Of a stretch of DNA of 11,893 bases, positions 1-6,948 are shown one piece after another. The stretch's first letter is position 1; each line of letters starts with the position of its first letter. Made by a program: the position numbers and the translations under genes. Location of the stretch: positions 1 through 11,893 of the forward strand of contig JAUYEC010000111.1 in assembly GCA_030691585.1 (NCBI GenBank). Reading direction: 5' to 3'. The stretch is from Candidatus Omnitrophota bacterium. GTDB lineage: Bacteria > Omnitrophota > Gorgyraeia > Gygaellales > Profunditerraquicolaceae. The notes under the pieces are model-generated. The model saw only the letters and a program-made list of their open reading frames with translations. It had not been told where the DNA came from and ran no database searches.

Positions 1-1188
1 AGCCACAAGTTACTTTTGCGCGCCGGCCTTGCGCGGATGTTAATGGCCGGGGCGTATTCATACCTGCCCCTGGGCCTTAAAGTGCTTACAAACATTGAAG
101 GTATCATCCGCCGGGAAATGAACGCTGCCGGCGCCTCGGAAGTCCTGCTCCCTGCGTTACAGCCGTTGGAACTCTGGCAGAAGACCGGCCGCGATAAGGA
201 TATAGGCGAGGTGATGATCCGGTTTAAGGATAGAAGAGGCAGGAATATTGCCCTGGGCCCGACCCATGAGGAGGTAATCACGCATCTTGTCTCCTGCAAT
301 CTTTCTTCCTACAGGCAGCTGCCGCTGGTGCTTTATCAGATTCAGACCAAGTTCCGCGACGAGATCCGGCCGCGCTTCGGCCTGATCCGCGCCTGTGAAT
401 TTATCATGAAAGACGCCTATAGTTTTGACCGCGATGAAGCAGGGTTGGATGCCAACTATAAGAGCATGTACGAGGCGTATAATAAAATTTTTAAACGCTG
501 CGGCCTGCAAGTCCTTATTACCGAAGCGGATTCCGGCGTTATGGGGGGAAAGATTTCACATGAATTTATGGTTCCTGCCCCGGACGGTGAAGACATAGTC
601 GTCTTCTGTCCTGAATGCGCCTCAGCCAGGACCTATAAGGAAGGGGACAAGACGGCCTGTTTAAAATGCGGCAAAGAGGCGCAGAGGACCAATACCATTG
701 AGATAGGGCACATCTTTAAATTAGGGACAAAATACAGTTCTCTTCTGGGTGCTAATTTCCTGGATGCCGACGGAAAACAGAAGCCGGCGATCATGGGTTG
801 TTACGGTATCGGCGTGTCCCGGCTCATCTCGGCGGCCATCGAGCAGAGTAATGATAAAGACGGTATTATCTGGCCGATGGAATTAGCACCCTACAAGGTA
901 ATATTACTGCCTTTGGATACAGGCGATAACGCGACAATGGATTCAACCCGTTCAGCCGCGGAAGTTCTGGAGAAATCCGGCATTGAGCCGCTTATTGACG
1001 ACCGCGATGAGCGGCCGGGCGTAAAATTCAAAGATGCCGATCTTTTGGGTATCCCTTTGCAGGTCGTTATCGGACGCGATGCCGTAAAGCGCGGCCAGCT
1101 CGAATTAAAGATCCGCCGCGACCAAGAAAAATCAGTAGAAAATAAAGATGAGATCTTAAGAAAGGCGATTGCCCTTATCAATGGATAA
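1..1188 (+). CDS. proS: Proline--tRNA ligase (ProRS), 5' end cut off, INS-less form
   Basis: Class II aminoacyl-tRNA synthetase that charges tRNA-Pro with proline in the cytoplasm. The frame is open to base 1, and its first residues (SHKLLLRAGLARML) match the conserved stretch SHQLMLRAG near residue 22 of bacterial ProRS. So about 20-25 residues are missing, and a TTG at position 16 is not the real start. Visible motifs are the class II core (LGPTHEEVITHL, QIQTKFRDEIRPRFGLIR, EFIMKDAYSFD), motif 3 (GCYGIGVSRLISAAIEQ) and the C-terminal anticodon-binding domain (IDDRDERPGVKFKDADLLGIP). The roughly 180-residue INS editing domain that usually sits between motifs 2 and 3 is absent. In its place is a linker of about 40 residues with CPEC (bases 607-618) and CLKC (658-669), a likely zinc knuckle. 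Estimated full length is about 420 residues against about 570 for the common bacterial form. It overlaps rimP by 8 nt. Confidence 0.96.
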   Translation, partial: SHKLLLRAGLARMLMAGAYSYLPLGLKVLTNIEGIIRREMNAAGASEVLLPALQPLELWQKTGRDKDIGEVMIRFKDRRGRNIALGPTHEEVITHLVSCNLSSYRQLPLVLYQIQTKFRDEIRPRFGLIRACEFIMKDAYSFDRDEAGLDANYKSMYEAYNKIFKRCGLQVLITEADSGVMGGKISHEFMVPAPDGEDIVVFCPECASARTYKEGDKTACLKCGKEAQRTNTIEIGHIFKLGTKYSSLLGANFLDADGKQKPAIMGCYGIGVSRLISAAIEQSNDKDGIIWPMELAPYKVILLPLDTGDNATMDSTRSAAEVLEKSGIEPLIDDRDERPGVKFKDADLLGIPLQVVIGRDAVKRGQLELKIRRDQEKSVENKDEILRKAIALING

Positions 1189-1639
1189 ATACGAGCTCAT
1201 TGACGAATTAAAAAAGGTAATTTCGGAATATCTGACTGCGCAAAGTCTGGAGCTGGTGGAGCTTGTCCACCACTACGAAGGCAGGGATCTGATCTTAAGA
1301 GTCCTTGCGGATCGGCCTGAAGGCGGCATTAGTCTTGGTGAGTGCGCTCGTCTTAATGCCGGCATCGGCGCCCTTTTGGATGAAAAGGGATTACTTGAAC
1401 AACATTATATCCTGGAAGTTTCATCACCAGGGCTTGACCGTCCGTTAACCACAAAGAATGATTTTTGCCGCTGTCCGGGTAAATTAGTGCATGTCTTTCT
1501 TAAAGAGCCGTGGCGCCAAAAATGGGAATATGAAGGTATAATTAATAAAGTAACGCCGGAGGTTCTTTGTCTTGAAACAAGGGGCAACATTATAGAGCTG
1601 CCTTTAACAGTGATCAGCAGAGCAAAGCAGGTAATTTAG
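1181..1639 (+). CDS. rimP: Ribosome maturation factor RimP
   Basis: A 152-residue protein needed for maturation of the 30S ribosomal subunit. The family signature LEVSSPGLDRPL is present, preceded by the N-terminal domain pattern (GRDLILRVLADRPEGGISLGECARLNAGIGALLDE) and followed by the small C-terminal Sm-like barrel (YEGIINKVTPEVLCLETRGNIIELPLTVISRAKQV). Length is normal for the family. I chose the ATG at 1181, which overlaps the proS stop by 8 nt. An in-frame TTG at 1169 would only add four residues not expected in the family. No strong ribosome-binding site precedes the ATG, so translation is probably coupled to proS. Position immediately before nusA is the conserved bacterial order. Confidence 0.95.
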   Translation: MDKYELIDELKKVISEYLTAQSLELVELVHHYEGRDLILRVLADRPEGGISLGECARLNAGIGALLDEKGLLEQHYILEVSSPGLDRPLTTKNDFCRCPGKLVHVFLKEPWRQKWEYEGIINKVTPEVLCLETRGNIIELPLTVISRAKQVI

Positions 1640-1657
1640 AGGATGATAAATGATTTT

Positions 1658-1686
1658 GTAGGGACAGCATATTATGCTGTCCCTAC
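1658..1686. repeat. 29-nt palindromic element in the rimP-nusA spacer
   Basis: A perfect inverted repeat of 14-bp arms around one central base; as RNA it would be a 13-bp stem with a 3-nt loop. Its outer ends are GTAGGGACAG and CTGTCCCTAC. A second element of exactly the same length and with nearly the same ends lies inside infB at 3107-3135, so this is a dispersed repeat family. It occupies almost half of the 76-nt spacer. There is no run of T after it, so I do not call it a terminator. It could still affect stability or processing of the rimP-nusA message. Confidence 0.88.
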
Positions 1687-1702
1687 GGCATAGTGTCTTA
1701 AC

Positions 1703-1709
1703 AAGGGAG
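1703..1709 (+). promoter_or_regulatory. Ribosome-binding site of nusA
   Basis: AAGGGAG lies 6 nt before the ATG at 1716. It is the strongest Shine-Dalgarno-like site in the window. It decides the nusA start against an in-frame ATG at 1674, which sits inside the palindromic element. Confidence 0.8.
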
Positions 1710-1715
1710 ACTAAC

Positions 1716-2900
1716 ATGAGCCAGGAACTATTAGCCATTATTGAACAGATCGAAAGAGAACGCGGCATCAAAAAAGAGATTTTGATCGAAGCCGTTAAAA
1801 GTGCCTTAATGTCTGCCGCCCGTAAAGTAATAGACGCCAAGCCCGAGGAAGAATTAAAAATAGAGCTTGATTCTAATACCGGGAAATTCAAGGCCTTTAA
1901 GAACGACGAGGAAATTACTTCCGTTGATTTCGGCCGCATTGCCGCCTCTTGCGCCCGGCAGGTGATCATCCAGAAGATACGCGAGGCGGAAAAAGACGTG
2001 ATCTTTCATGAATTTCAGGGCCGGGTCGGTGAGATCGCCAGCGGTACGGTCTATCGTTTTGAAAAAGGCAATATCGTCATAGACCTCCTGGGTAAGGCAG
2101 AGGGCCTGCTTTTAAAAAGGGAACAGTCGCCGGCCGAAGAATTCAAGCAGGGCCAGCGCATCCGCGCCTACATCGCCGAGGTAAAAAAAGACGCCAAGGG
2201 GCCGCAGATCATTCTTTCGCGGACCCACGCAAACCTGGTAAAGAAATTATTTGAACTGGAGGTGCCTGAGATCTATGAGGGCATTGTGGAGATAAAATCC
2301 ATTTCCCGTCAGCCCGGCGAGCGCACCAAGATCGCGGTCTGCTCCAAGAATGAAAAAGTTGATTCTGTGGGCGCCTGCGTCGGCATGCGCGGCAACCGTG
2401 TGCGCAATATCGTCAATGAACTTCAAGGTGAAAAAATCGACATTGTGCGTTATAATGAGGATATCAAGGAATACATTAAAGCGGCGCTCTCACCGGCGAA
2501 GGTTGCCGAGATCAAGATAGACAAAGAAAATATGAAGGCCGAGGTCATTGTTGATGACGACCAGCTGTCGCTGGCCATCGGCAGGCACGGCCAGAATGTC
2601 AAACTTGCTTCCCGGCTGATCGGTTGGGGGCTGGATATCCGCACCAAGACCATGGCAGCTGAGCAGGCGGGGAAAAAGGCCGAGGTTGTTGAAAGTGAAG
2701 AAGTGGCGCAGGAAGCAGGGCTTTCCTTGGAGCAGCTTCCCGGGGTAGGCGAGAAGACAGCTGATAACCTTAAGAAGGCCGGGATAAAGACTGTGGCGGA
2801 TATTTTAAGTACCGGCCTTGAGGCCCTGACGGAAATCAAAGGGATCGGCCAGAAGAAAGCGCAAAAATTGATCGAAGAAGCGAAAAAGGCCAAATCTTAG
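1716..2900 (+). CDS. nusA: Transcription termination/antitermination protein NusA, shortened N-terminal domain
   Basis: RNA polymerase-binding factor for pausing, termination and antitermination; 394 residues. Layout: N-terminal domain about 1-100, S1 domain about 103-170 (GRVGEIASGTVYRFEKGNIVIDL), KH1 about 171-255 with VGACVGMRGNRVRNIV, KH2 about 256-312 with AIGRHGQNVKLASRLIGW, and a C-terminal helix-hairpin-helix unit about 337-392 (LPGVGEKTADNLKKAG, IKGIGQKKAQKLIEE). Start 1716 is supported by a good ribosome-binding site and by the typical MSQELLAIIEQIERERGI opening. Oddity: in the N-terminal domain, KFKAFKNDEEITSVDFGRIAA runs almost directly from the strand to the DFGRI helix. About 30 residues present in most NusA proteins between these points are missing. 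infB follows after 8 nt. Confidence 0.96.
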   Translation: MSQELLAIIEQIERERGIKKEILIEAVKSALMSAARKVIDAKPEEELKIELDSNTGKFKAFKNDEEITSVDFGRIAASCARQVIIQKIREAEKDVIFHEFQGRVGEIASGTVYRFEKGNIVIDLLGKAEGLLLKREQSPAEEFKQGQRIRAYIAEVKKDAKGPQIILSRTHANLVKKLFELEVPEIYEGIVEIKSISRQPGERTKIAVCSKNEKVDSVGACVGMRGNRVRNIVNELQGEKIDIVRYNEDIKEYIKAALSPAKVAEIKIDKENMKAEVIVDDDQLSLAIGRHGQNVKLASRLIGWGLDIRTKTMAAEQAGKKAEVVESEEVAQEAGLSLEQLPGVGEKTADNLKKAGIKTVADILSTGLEALTEIKGIGQKKAQKLIEEAKKAKS

Positions 2901-2903
2901 AGG
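2899..2903 (+). promoter_or_regulatory. Ribosome-binding site of infB
   Basis: AGAGG overlaps the nusA stop codon TAG (2898-2900) and lies 5 nt before the infB ATG at 2909. It supports that start and suggests coupled translation of the two genes. Confidence 0.65.
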
Positions 2904-2908
2904 TATCT

Positions 2909-5125
2909 ATGGTAAAAACCAAAAAAGAAAAAACACCGATTATAAAAAAACAGTCTAAATCAACAGCAAAGGTTCAGGTTAAGTCTCCGGCGCATAAACC
3001 GGCGGGGAAAAAACCCGCGCATTCTGTAGCTGCCGCAAAAAAAGAAACTATTGCTAAGCTCAAGACGGCCGCTGTCAGGAAAAAAGCCGTTGTGCCCAAA
3101 CCTCCTGTAGGGATAGGTTTAAAACCTGTCCCTACGGACCTGCCGCCGGCACGGCCCAAAGTTGAACCGGCCTTGCCCTTGCTTCATCCGGCGCAGGCCT
3201 TGCCTGTGCCGCATGCGGCGCCTGCTACTGCGGCGCCTGCGTCAAAACACCCAGAACAGCCAAAGGCCAAGGAACCGGTTCGGGTAGAGCCGCCTAAGCC
3301 TCAGGAAAAAGCCGTGGTTAAACCAGCGCCGGCTGTGCCGCCAGCGCCTGTGGCGGCTCCAACAGCTCACTTAAAGGAGCTGGAATTAAAGCTGCCCATC
3401 AACGTTAAAGACTTGGCGATAAAACTCCAGGAAAAACCGTCCATAATCATAAAGTTCCTGATGGGTATGGGGGTTATGGCAGGTATTAATCAGACGCTGG
3501 AGCAGCCGGTGGTCTTAAAAATATGTGAAAAATACGGTTTCAGGGTCGCTGAGGCGCCTGATGCCGAAGAGCTGGCTTTGCGTTCGCATGAAGAAACCGA
3601 TAAGGCCGCAGACCTTAAGGCCAGGTCTCCCATTGTGACTTTTATGGGCCATGTTGACCATGGCAAGACTTCATTACTCGATGCCATCAGGTCGACAAAA
3701 GTTGCCGAGAGCGAGCATGGAGGCATTACCCAGCACATCGGCGCGTATCGTGTTAAAACGGAGCACGGTGATATTACATTTCTTGATACTCCGGGGCACG
3801 AAGCATTTACTGCCATGCGCGCCAGGGGAGCCAATATTACCGACATAGTAGTTCTCGTGGTGGCAGCTGATGATGGCATCATGCCTCAGACCGAAGAGGC
3901 CATTGACCACGCCCGCGCGGCCAATGTTCCGATAATTGTCGCGGTAAATAAAATAGACAAGCCCCAGGCAGATGTTGACAGAGTGAAGAAACAATTGATG
4001 AAACTGGAACTTACTGCCGAAGATTGGGGCGGCAAGACCATTACCGTGCCGGTCTCGGCAAAGACGGGTGCCGGCATCGACGGCCTGCTGGAAATGCTCC
4101 TCTTAGAGGCCCAGATGCTGGAATTAAAAGCTAACCCTGCCCGCCTTGCCCGGGGTATTGTCATAGAGGCGAAAATGTCCAAGGGCCGGGGGCCGGTGGC
4201 GACACTCTTGATTCAAAACGGGACCCTGCGGCTCAATGATAATATTATTGTGGGAAATTTTTACGGCAAGGTGCGTGCCATGTCCAATGACCTGGGGCAG
4301 GCAGCCATATCCGCCGGGCCCTCCGTGCCCGTAGAAGTGCTGGGGATATCCGATATTCCTCAGGCCGGAGAGCAATTCTTTGTTATCGCAGACGATAAAC
4401 AGGCCAAGGAACTGGCCCAGGCCCGTGCCGAACGGCAAAAACAAAAAGATGTCAAGGCGGTTAAGCGGATCAGCCTTGAGGACCTGCACGCCCAGATCGC
4501 CGAAGGCAAGATCAAGGATTTGAAGATTATCCTCAAGGCGGATGTCCAGGGGTCGCTGGAGGCAATAAAAGATACGCTGGCCAAGCTCAACGTCTCGGAA
4601 ATAAAACTGGATATTATTCATGGCGGGGTCGGCAACATAAACAGTTCGGACGTAGTGCTGGCCATGGCCTCAAACGCCCTGATCCTGGGTTTTAGCGTAA
4701 CAGCCGATGATCGCGCCAAAGAATTGGCGCAAAAAGAAGAAATCGATATCAAGATCTATAACATCATCTATGAATTGGCCAATGAAATAAAGGCCGCCAT
4801 AGAGGGCATGCTTGAGCCCAAGATCAAGAAAGTGTTCGTGGGGCGCGTTGAAATAAGGAAGGTATTCAAGCTTTCGCGTTCAGGCACCATAGCCGGATGT
4901 TTTGTCCAGAAGGGTAAGATCATACGTACTTCTATGGTGACGGTCACCAGAAACGGCGAGGCCGTTTTTGAGGGTAAGCTTTCATCGCTTAAGCGCTTTA
5001 AGGACGATGTCCGCGAAGTAGCCGAAGGTTTTGAGTGCGGGATAAGCTTTGCCGGTTTTGACGGTATGCTCGAAGGCGATATTATCGAGGCGCATGATAT
5101 AGAGAAGATAGCCAGAAAACTATGA
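2909..5125 (+). CDS. infB: Translation initiation factor IF-2
   Basis: GTPase that brings initiator fMet-tRNA to the ribosome; 738 residues. Residues 1 to about 150 are a Lys/Ala/Pro-rich, probably disordered arm. An IF2_N domain follows at about 158-210 (LPINVKDLAIKLQEKPSIIIKFLMGMG). The GTPase domain shows G1 GHVDHGKTS (from residue 247), G2 GGITQHIG, G3 DTPGHEAF (from 293), G4 NKID (347-350) and G5 SAKTG (383-387). Then come the beta-barrel domain II, domain III (KADVQGSLEAIKDTL, IHGGVGNINSSDVVLA) and the C-terminal fMet-tRNA-binding domain (VGRVEIRKVFKLSRSGTIAGCFV). Residues 67-76 (VGIGLKPVPT) are encoded by a palindromic repeat that lies in frame in the disordered arm. It overlaps trpS by 4 nt (ATGA). 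rbfA and truB, which often follow, are absent here. Confidence 0.97.
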   Translation: MVKTKKEKTPIIKKQSKSTAKVQVKSPAHKPAGKKPAHSVAAAKKETIAKLKTAAVRKKAVVPKPPVGIGLKPVPTDLPPARPKVEPALPLLHPAQALPVPHAAPATAAPASKHPEQPKAKEPVRVEPPKPQEKAVVKPAPAVPPAPVAAPTAHLKELELKLPINVKDLAIKLQEKPSIIIKFLMGMGVMAGINQTLEQPVVLKICEKYGFRVAEAPDAEELALRSHEETDKAADLKARSPIVTFMGHVDHGKTSLLDAIRSTKVAESEHGGITQHIGAYRVKTEHGDITFLDTPGHEAFTAMRARGANITDIVVLVVAADDGIMPQTEEAIDHARAANVPIIVAVNKIDKPQADVDRVKKQLMKLELTAEDWGGKTITVPVSAKTGAGIDGLLEMLLLEAQMLELKANPARLARGIVIEAKMSKGRGPVATLLIQNGTLRLNDNIIVGNFYGKVRAMSNDLGQAAISAGPSVPVEVLGISDIPQAGEQFFVIADDKQAKELAQARAERQKQKDVKAVKRISLEDLHAQIAEGKIKDLKIILKADVQGSLEAIKDTLAKLNVSEIKLDIIHGGVGNINSSDVVLAMASNALILGFSVTADDRAKELAQKEEIDIKIYNIIYELANEIKAAIEGMLEPKIKKVFVGRVEIRKVFKLSRSGTIAGCFVQKGKIIRTSMVTVTRNGEAVFEGKLSSLKRFKDDVREVAEGFECGISFAGFDGMLEGDIIEAHDIEKIARKL
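3107..3135 (+). repeat. 29-nt palindromic element read in frame inside infB
   Basis: Inverted repeat with left end GTAGGGATAG and right end CTGTCCCTAC around an A/T-rich core. The arms pair over about 14 bp with one T-G wobble. Length and both ends match the element at 1658-1686, with one base changed in the left end. The element begins on codon position 1 and encodes VGIGLKPVPT without a stop. That breaks the Lys/Ala/Pro pattern of the IF-2 arm only slightly, so the insertion is probably tolerated. Confidence 0.82.
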
Positions 5126-6102
5126 AAAAGAGAATATTAAGCGGCATGCGGCCGACGGGAAAATTGCATCTGGGCCACCTGTTCGGTGCGTTGGAAAACT
5201 GGAAGAGCCTGCAGGAAGAATATGAATGTTTCTTTATGGTGGCTGATTGGCACGCCCTGATGAGCGAATACGCCAGCCCCGCGGCAATTCAAGAAAATAT
5301 CATTGATAATGTCTCTGACTGGCTTGCCTGTGGAATATCTGGGCAGAAGGCGGTTATTTTTGTCCAATCACAGGTGCCGCAGCACCTGGAACTGTTTATG
5401 ATATTTTCCATCATCACACCTCTAGGGCTTCTGGAGCGCTGCCCGACCTATAAAGAACAGCTGCGCGAAATAGAGAACCGCGATCTTAGCACTTACGGAT
5501 TCCTGGGTTATCCGGTCCTGCAGGCGGCAGACATCCTGCTTTATAAGGCGCAGGCAGTGCCCGTAGGCGTGGATCAATTGCCGCACTTGGAACTTACCCG
5601 CTCAATCGCCCGGAAATTCAAGAATCTTTATAAAAAGGATATATTTGGCGAACCCCAGGCGTTATTGACGCAGGCTAACCGTTTTCCCGGCCTTGACGGC
5701 CGCAAGATGAGCAAGAGCTACGGTAATTATATCGGGATTTCTGAGGCGCCGGATTCGATCCAAAAAAAAGTCCAGAGTATGTTTACCGATCCTGCCAGGA
5801 TCAAATTGAGCGACCCCGGCCACCCCGATAAATGCAACGTGCATGCTTATTACGCGTTGTTTTACGGCTCAAAGAAGGAAGAGATCGAGTCTGCCTGCCG
5901 TGCAAGCAAGATTGGCTGTACCGAATGTAAAAGGCAGCTTGCGGAAGCGCTGGTAAAGTTTTTAGAGCCAATGCGCGAGAAGAAGCTTGAATTGCTAAAG
6001 GACAAGAAAAAAATATACGATATACTGGCTCAAGGGCAAAAGAAGGCGCAAGCAGCAGCCGCTAAGACGCTTTCTGAAGTGAAGGAATTAATCGGCATAT
6101 AA
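5122..6102 (+). CDS. trpS: Tryptophan--tRNA ligase (TrpRS), iron-sulfur type
   Basis: Class Ic synthetase that charges tRNA-Trp; 326 residues, normal length. The HIGH-type signature is GMRPTGKLHLGHLFGALENW near the N-terminus, and KMSKS is at residues 195-199 (GRKMSKSYGNYI). Other family stretches are VADWHALMSEY, YPVLQAADILLY and VPVGVDQLPHLELTR. Near the C-terminal domain are four cysteines: C238, C259, C266 and C269, spacing C-x20-C-x6-C-x2-C. As I recall, Thermotoga maritima TrpRS binds a [4Fe-4S] cluster with an almost identical pattern near the same residue numbers, so I infer a cluster that helps bind the anticodon. The start overlaps the infB stop as ATGA, which implies translational coupling. 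Confidence 0.96.
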   Translation: MKKRILSGMRPTGKLHLGHLFGALENWKSLQEEYECFFMVADWHALMSEYASPAAIQENIIDNVSDWLACGISGQKAVIFVQSQVPQHLELFMIFSIITPLGLLERCPTYKEQLREIENRDLSTYGFLGYPVLQAADILLYKAQAVPVGVDQLPHLELTRSIARKFKNLYKKDIFGEPQALLTQANRFPGLDGRKMSKSYGNYIGISEAPDSIQKKVQSMFTDPARIKLSDPGHPDKCNVHAYYALFYGSKKEEIESACRASKIGCTECKRQLAEALVKFLEPMREKKLELLKDKKKIYDILAQGQKKAQAAAAKTLSEVKELIGI

Positions 6103-6103
6103 T

Positions 6104-6121
6104 TTGGGGGACGTTCCCCAA
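6104..6121. repeat. GC-rich inverted repeat in the trpS-scpA spacer
   Basis: TTGGGG and CCCCAA (6-bp arms, 6-nt loop) start one base after the trpS stop. Right after, GGTGCCACC (6122-6130) can fold into a second small hairpin. The 69-nt spacer has no convincing promoter. A rho-independent terminator is doubtful because no T-run follows directly. The shape resembles dispersed palindromic repeats of uncultivated bacteria, but no second copy is in this window. Confidence 0.5.
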
Positions 6122-6171
6122 GGTGCCACCCTTTGATTTTGTAACTAATTAAATTTCAGGATGTTATAGCT

Positions 6172-6948
6172 ATGGCCTATAAAATCAGATTAGAGATGTT
6201 TGAAGGGCCGATGGATCTTTTGCTTTATCTGGTTAAAAAGGACCATCTTAACATCTATGATATACCGATTGCCAAAGTAACCGAACAATACCTGGAATAC
6301 CTTAACCTGATGGAGTTATTGGATCTGAATATCGCCGGAGAATTCCTGGTGGTGGCGGCAACCCTTATGCAGATCAAATCCAAGATGCTTCTGCCTGTGG
6401 ATGTTACACAGGTAGCTCAAGGAGAACAGGAAGATCCTCGCGCGGAATTAATCAGGCGCCTCCTGGAATACGAGAAATTCAAGGAAATAGCCAATTCTCT
6501 GCGCGAGAGAGAGGTAGCCCAGCGTGAGGTCTTTAAGCGGCCAAGGCCGGAGGTGACGGATAAGCAAGAACTCCCCGGACCGGGCGGAAAAGAGGAAGTA
6601 TATTTTGAGGCCAGCATCTTTGACCTGATCAACGCTTTCTCGCGGGCGCTCAAAGATATTCCCAAAGAAATATTTTATGAAGTCATAAAAGATGAGTTCA
6701 CCATCGAAGAAAAAGCGCACCAGATCCTGCACCTGCTTTTAAAGGTATCCTCCGCCAAGCTTTCCGAGTTGTTCCGGGAAGCAAAAAATAAACTGGAGAT
6801 CATCGCGACTTTTTTGGCGGTCCTGGAACTGATAAAATTAAAAGAGATCACCGCTTTTCAGAACGAACTCTTCGAAGATATCGAGATAGCCAGGAATAAG
6901 GACAACATTATACCTTATGAGCGAAGAGACAAGGTCCTCCCTGATTAA
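6172..6948 (+). CDS. scpA: Segregation and condensation protein ScpA
   Basis: Kleisin subunit of the bacterial SMC condensin; it bridges the SMC heads and normally works with ScpB. 258 residues, usual size. The N-terminal family signature is clear (IRLEMFEGPMDLLLYLVKKDHLNIYDIPIAKVTEQYLEYL), followed by the SMC-neck-binding helices (LDLNIAGEFLVVAATLMQIKSKMLLP), a charged middle region, and a C-terminal winged-helix segment (TFLAVLELIKLKEITAFQNELFEDIEI). The ATG at 6172 puts the family signature right at the start. Only a weak AGG lies upstream, 11 nt away. The partner scpB, often the next gene, is not here. Instead ruvB begins within the last 32 nt of scpA. Confidence 0.95.
   Translation: MAYKIRLEMFEGPMDLLLYLVKKDHLNIYDIPIAKVTEQYLEYLNLMELLDLNIAGEFLVVAATLMQIKSKMLLPVDVTQVAQGEQEDPRAELIRRLLEYEKFKEIANSLREREVAQREVFKRPRPEVTDKQELPGPGGKEEVYFEASIFDLINAFSRALKDIPKEIFYEVIKDEFTIEEKAHQILHLLLKVSSAKLSELFREAKNKLEIIATFLAVLELIKLKEITAFQNELFEDIEIARNKDNIIPYERRDKVLPD

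Noticed and set aside
16..18. TTG as start of proS
   Set aside because: The frame is open to base 1, and the five residues before it (SHKLL) match the conserved ProRS N-terminal region, so the gene starts outside the window.
1169..1180. TTG 1169 as start of rimP
   Set aside because: ATG 1181 gives the expected N-terminus; the extension is only four residues and uses a rarer start codon.
1674..1715. Longer nusA start at ATG 1674
   Set aside because: It lies inside the palindromic element, adds residues not typical of NusA, and has no ribosome-binding site, while ATG 1716 has a strong one.
4124..4621. Open frame of 165 residues on the minus strand
   Set aside because: It lies opposite the well-conserved IF-2 coding sequence and has no recognisable motif; it is a shadow of codon bias.
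6131..6171. Promoter before scpA (TTGATT with TATAG further on)
   Set aside because: Spacing between the two boxes is about 25 nt, and the second box nearly touches the start codon, so it does not fit a sigma-70 promoter.
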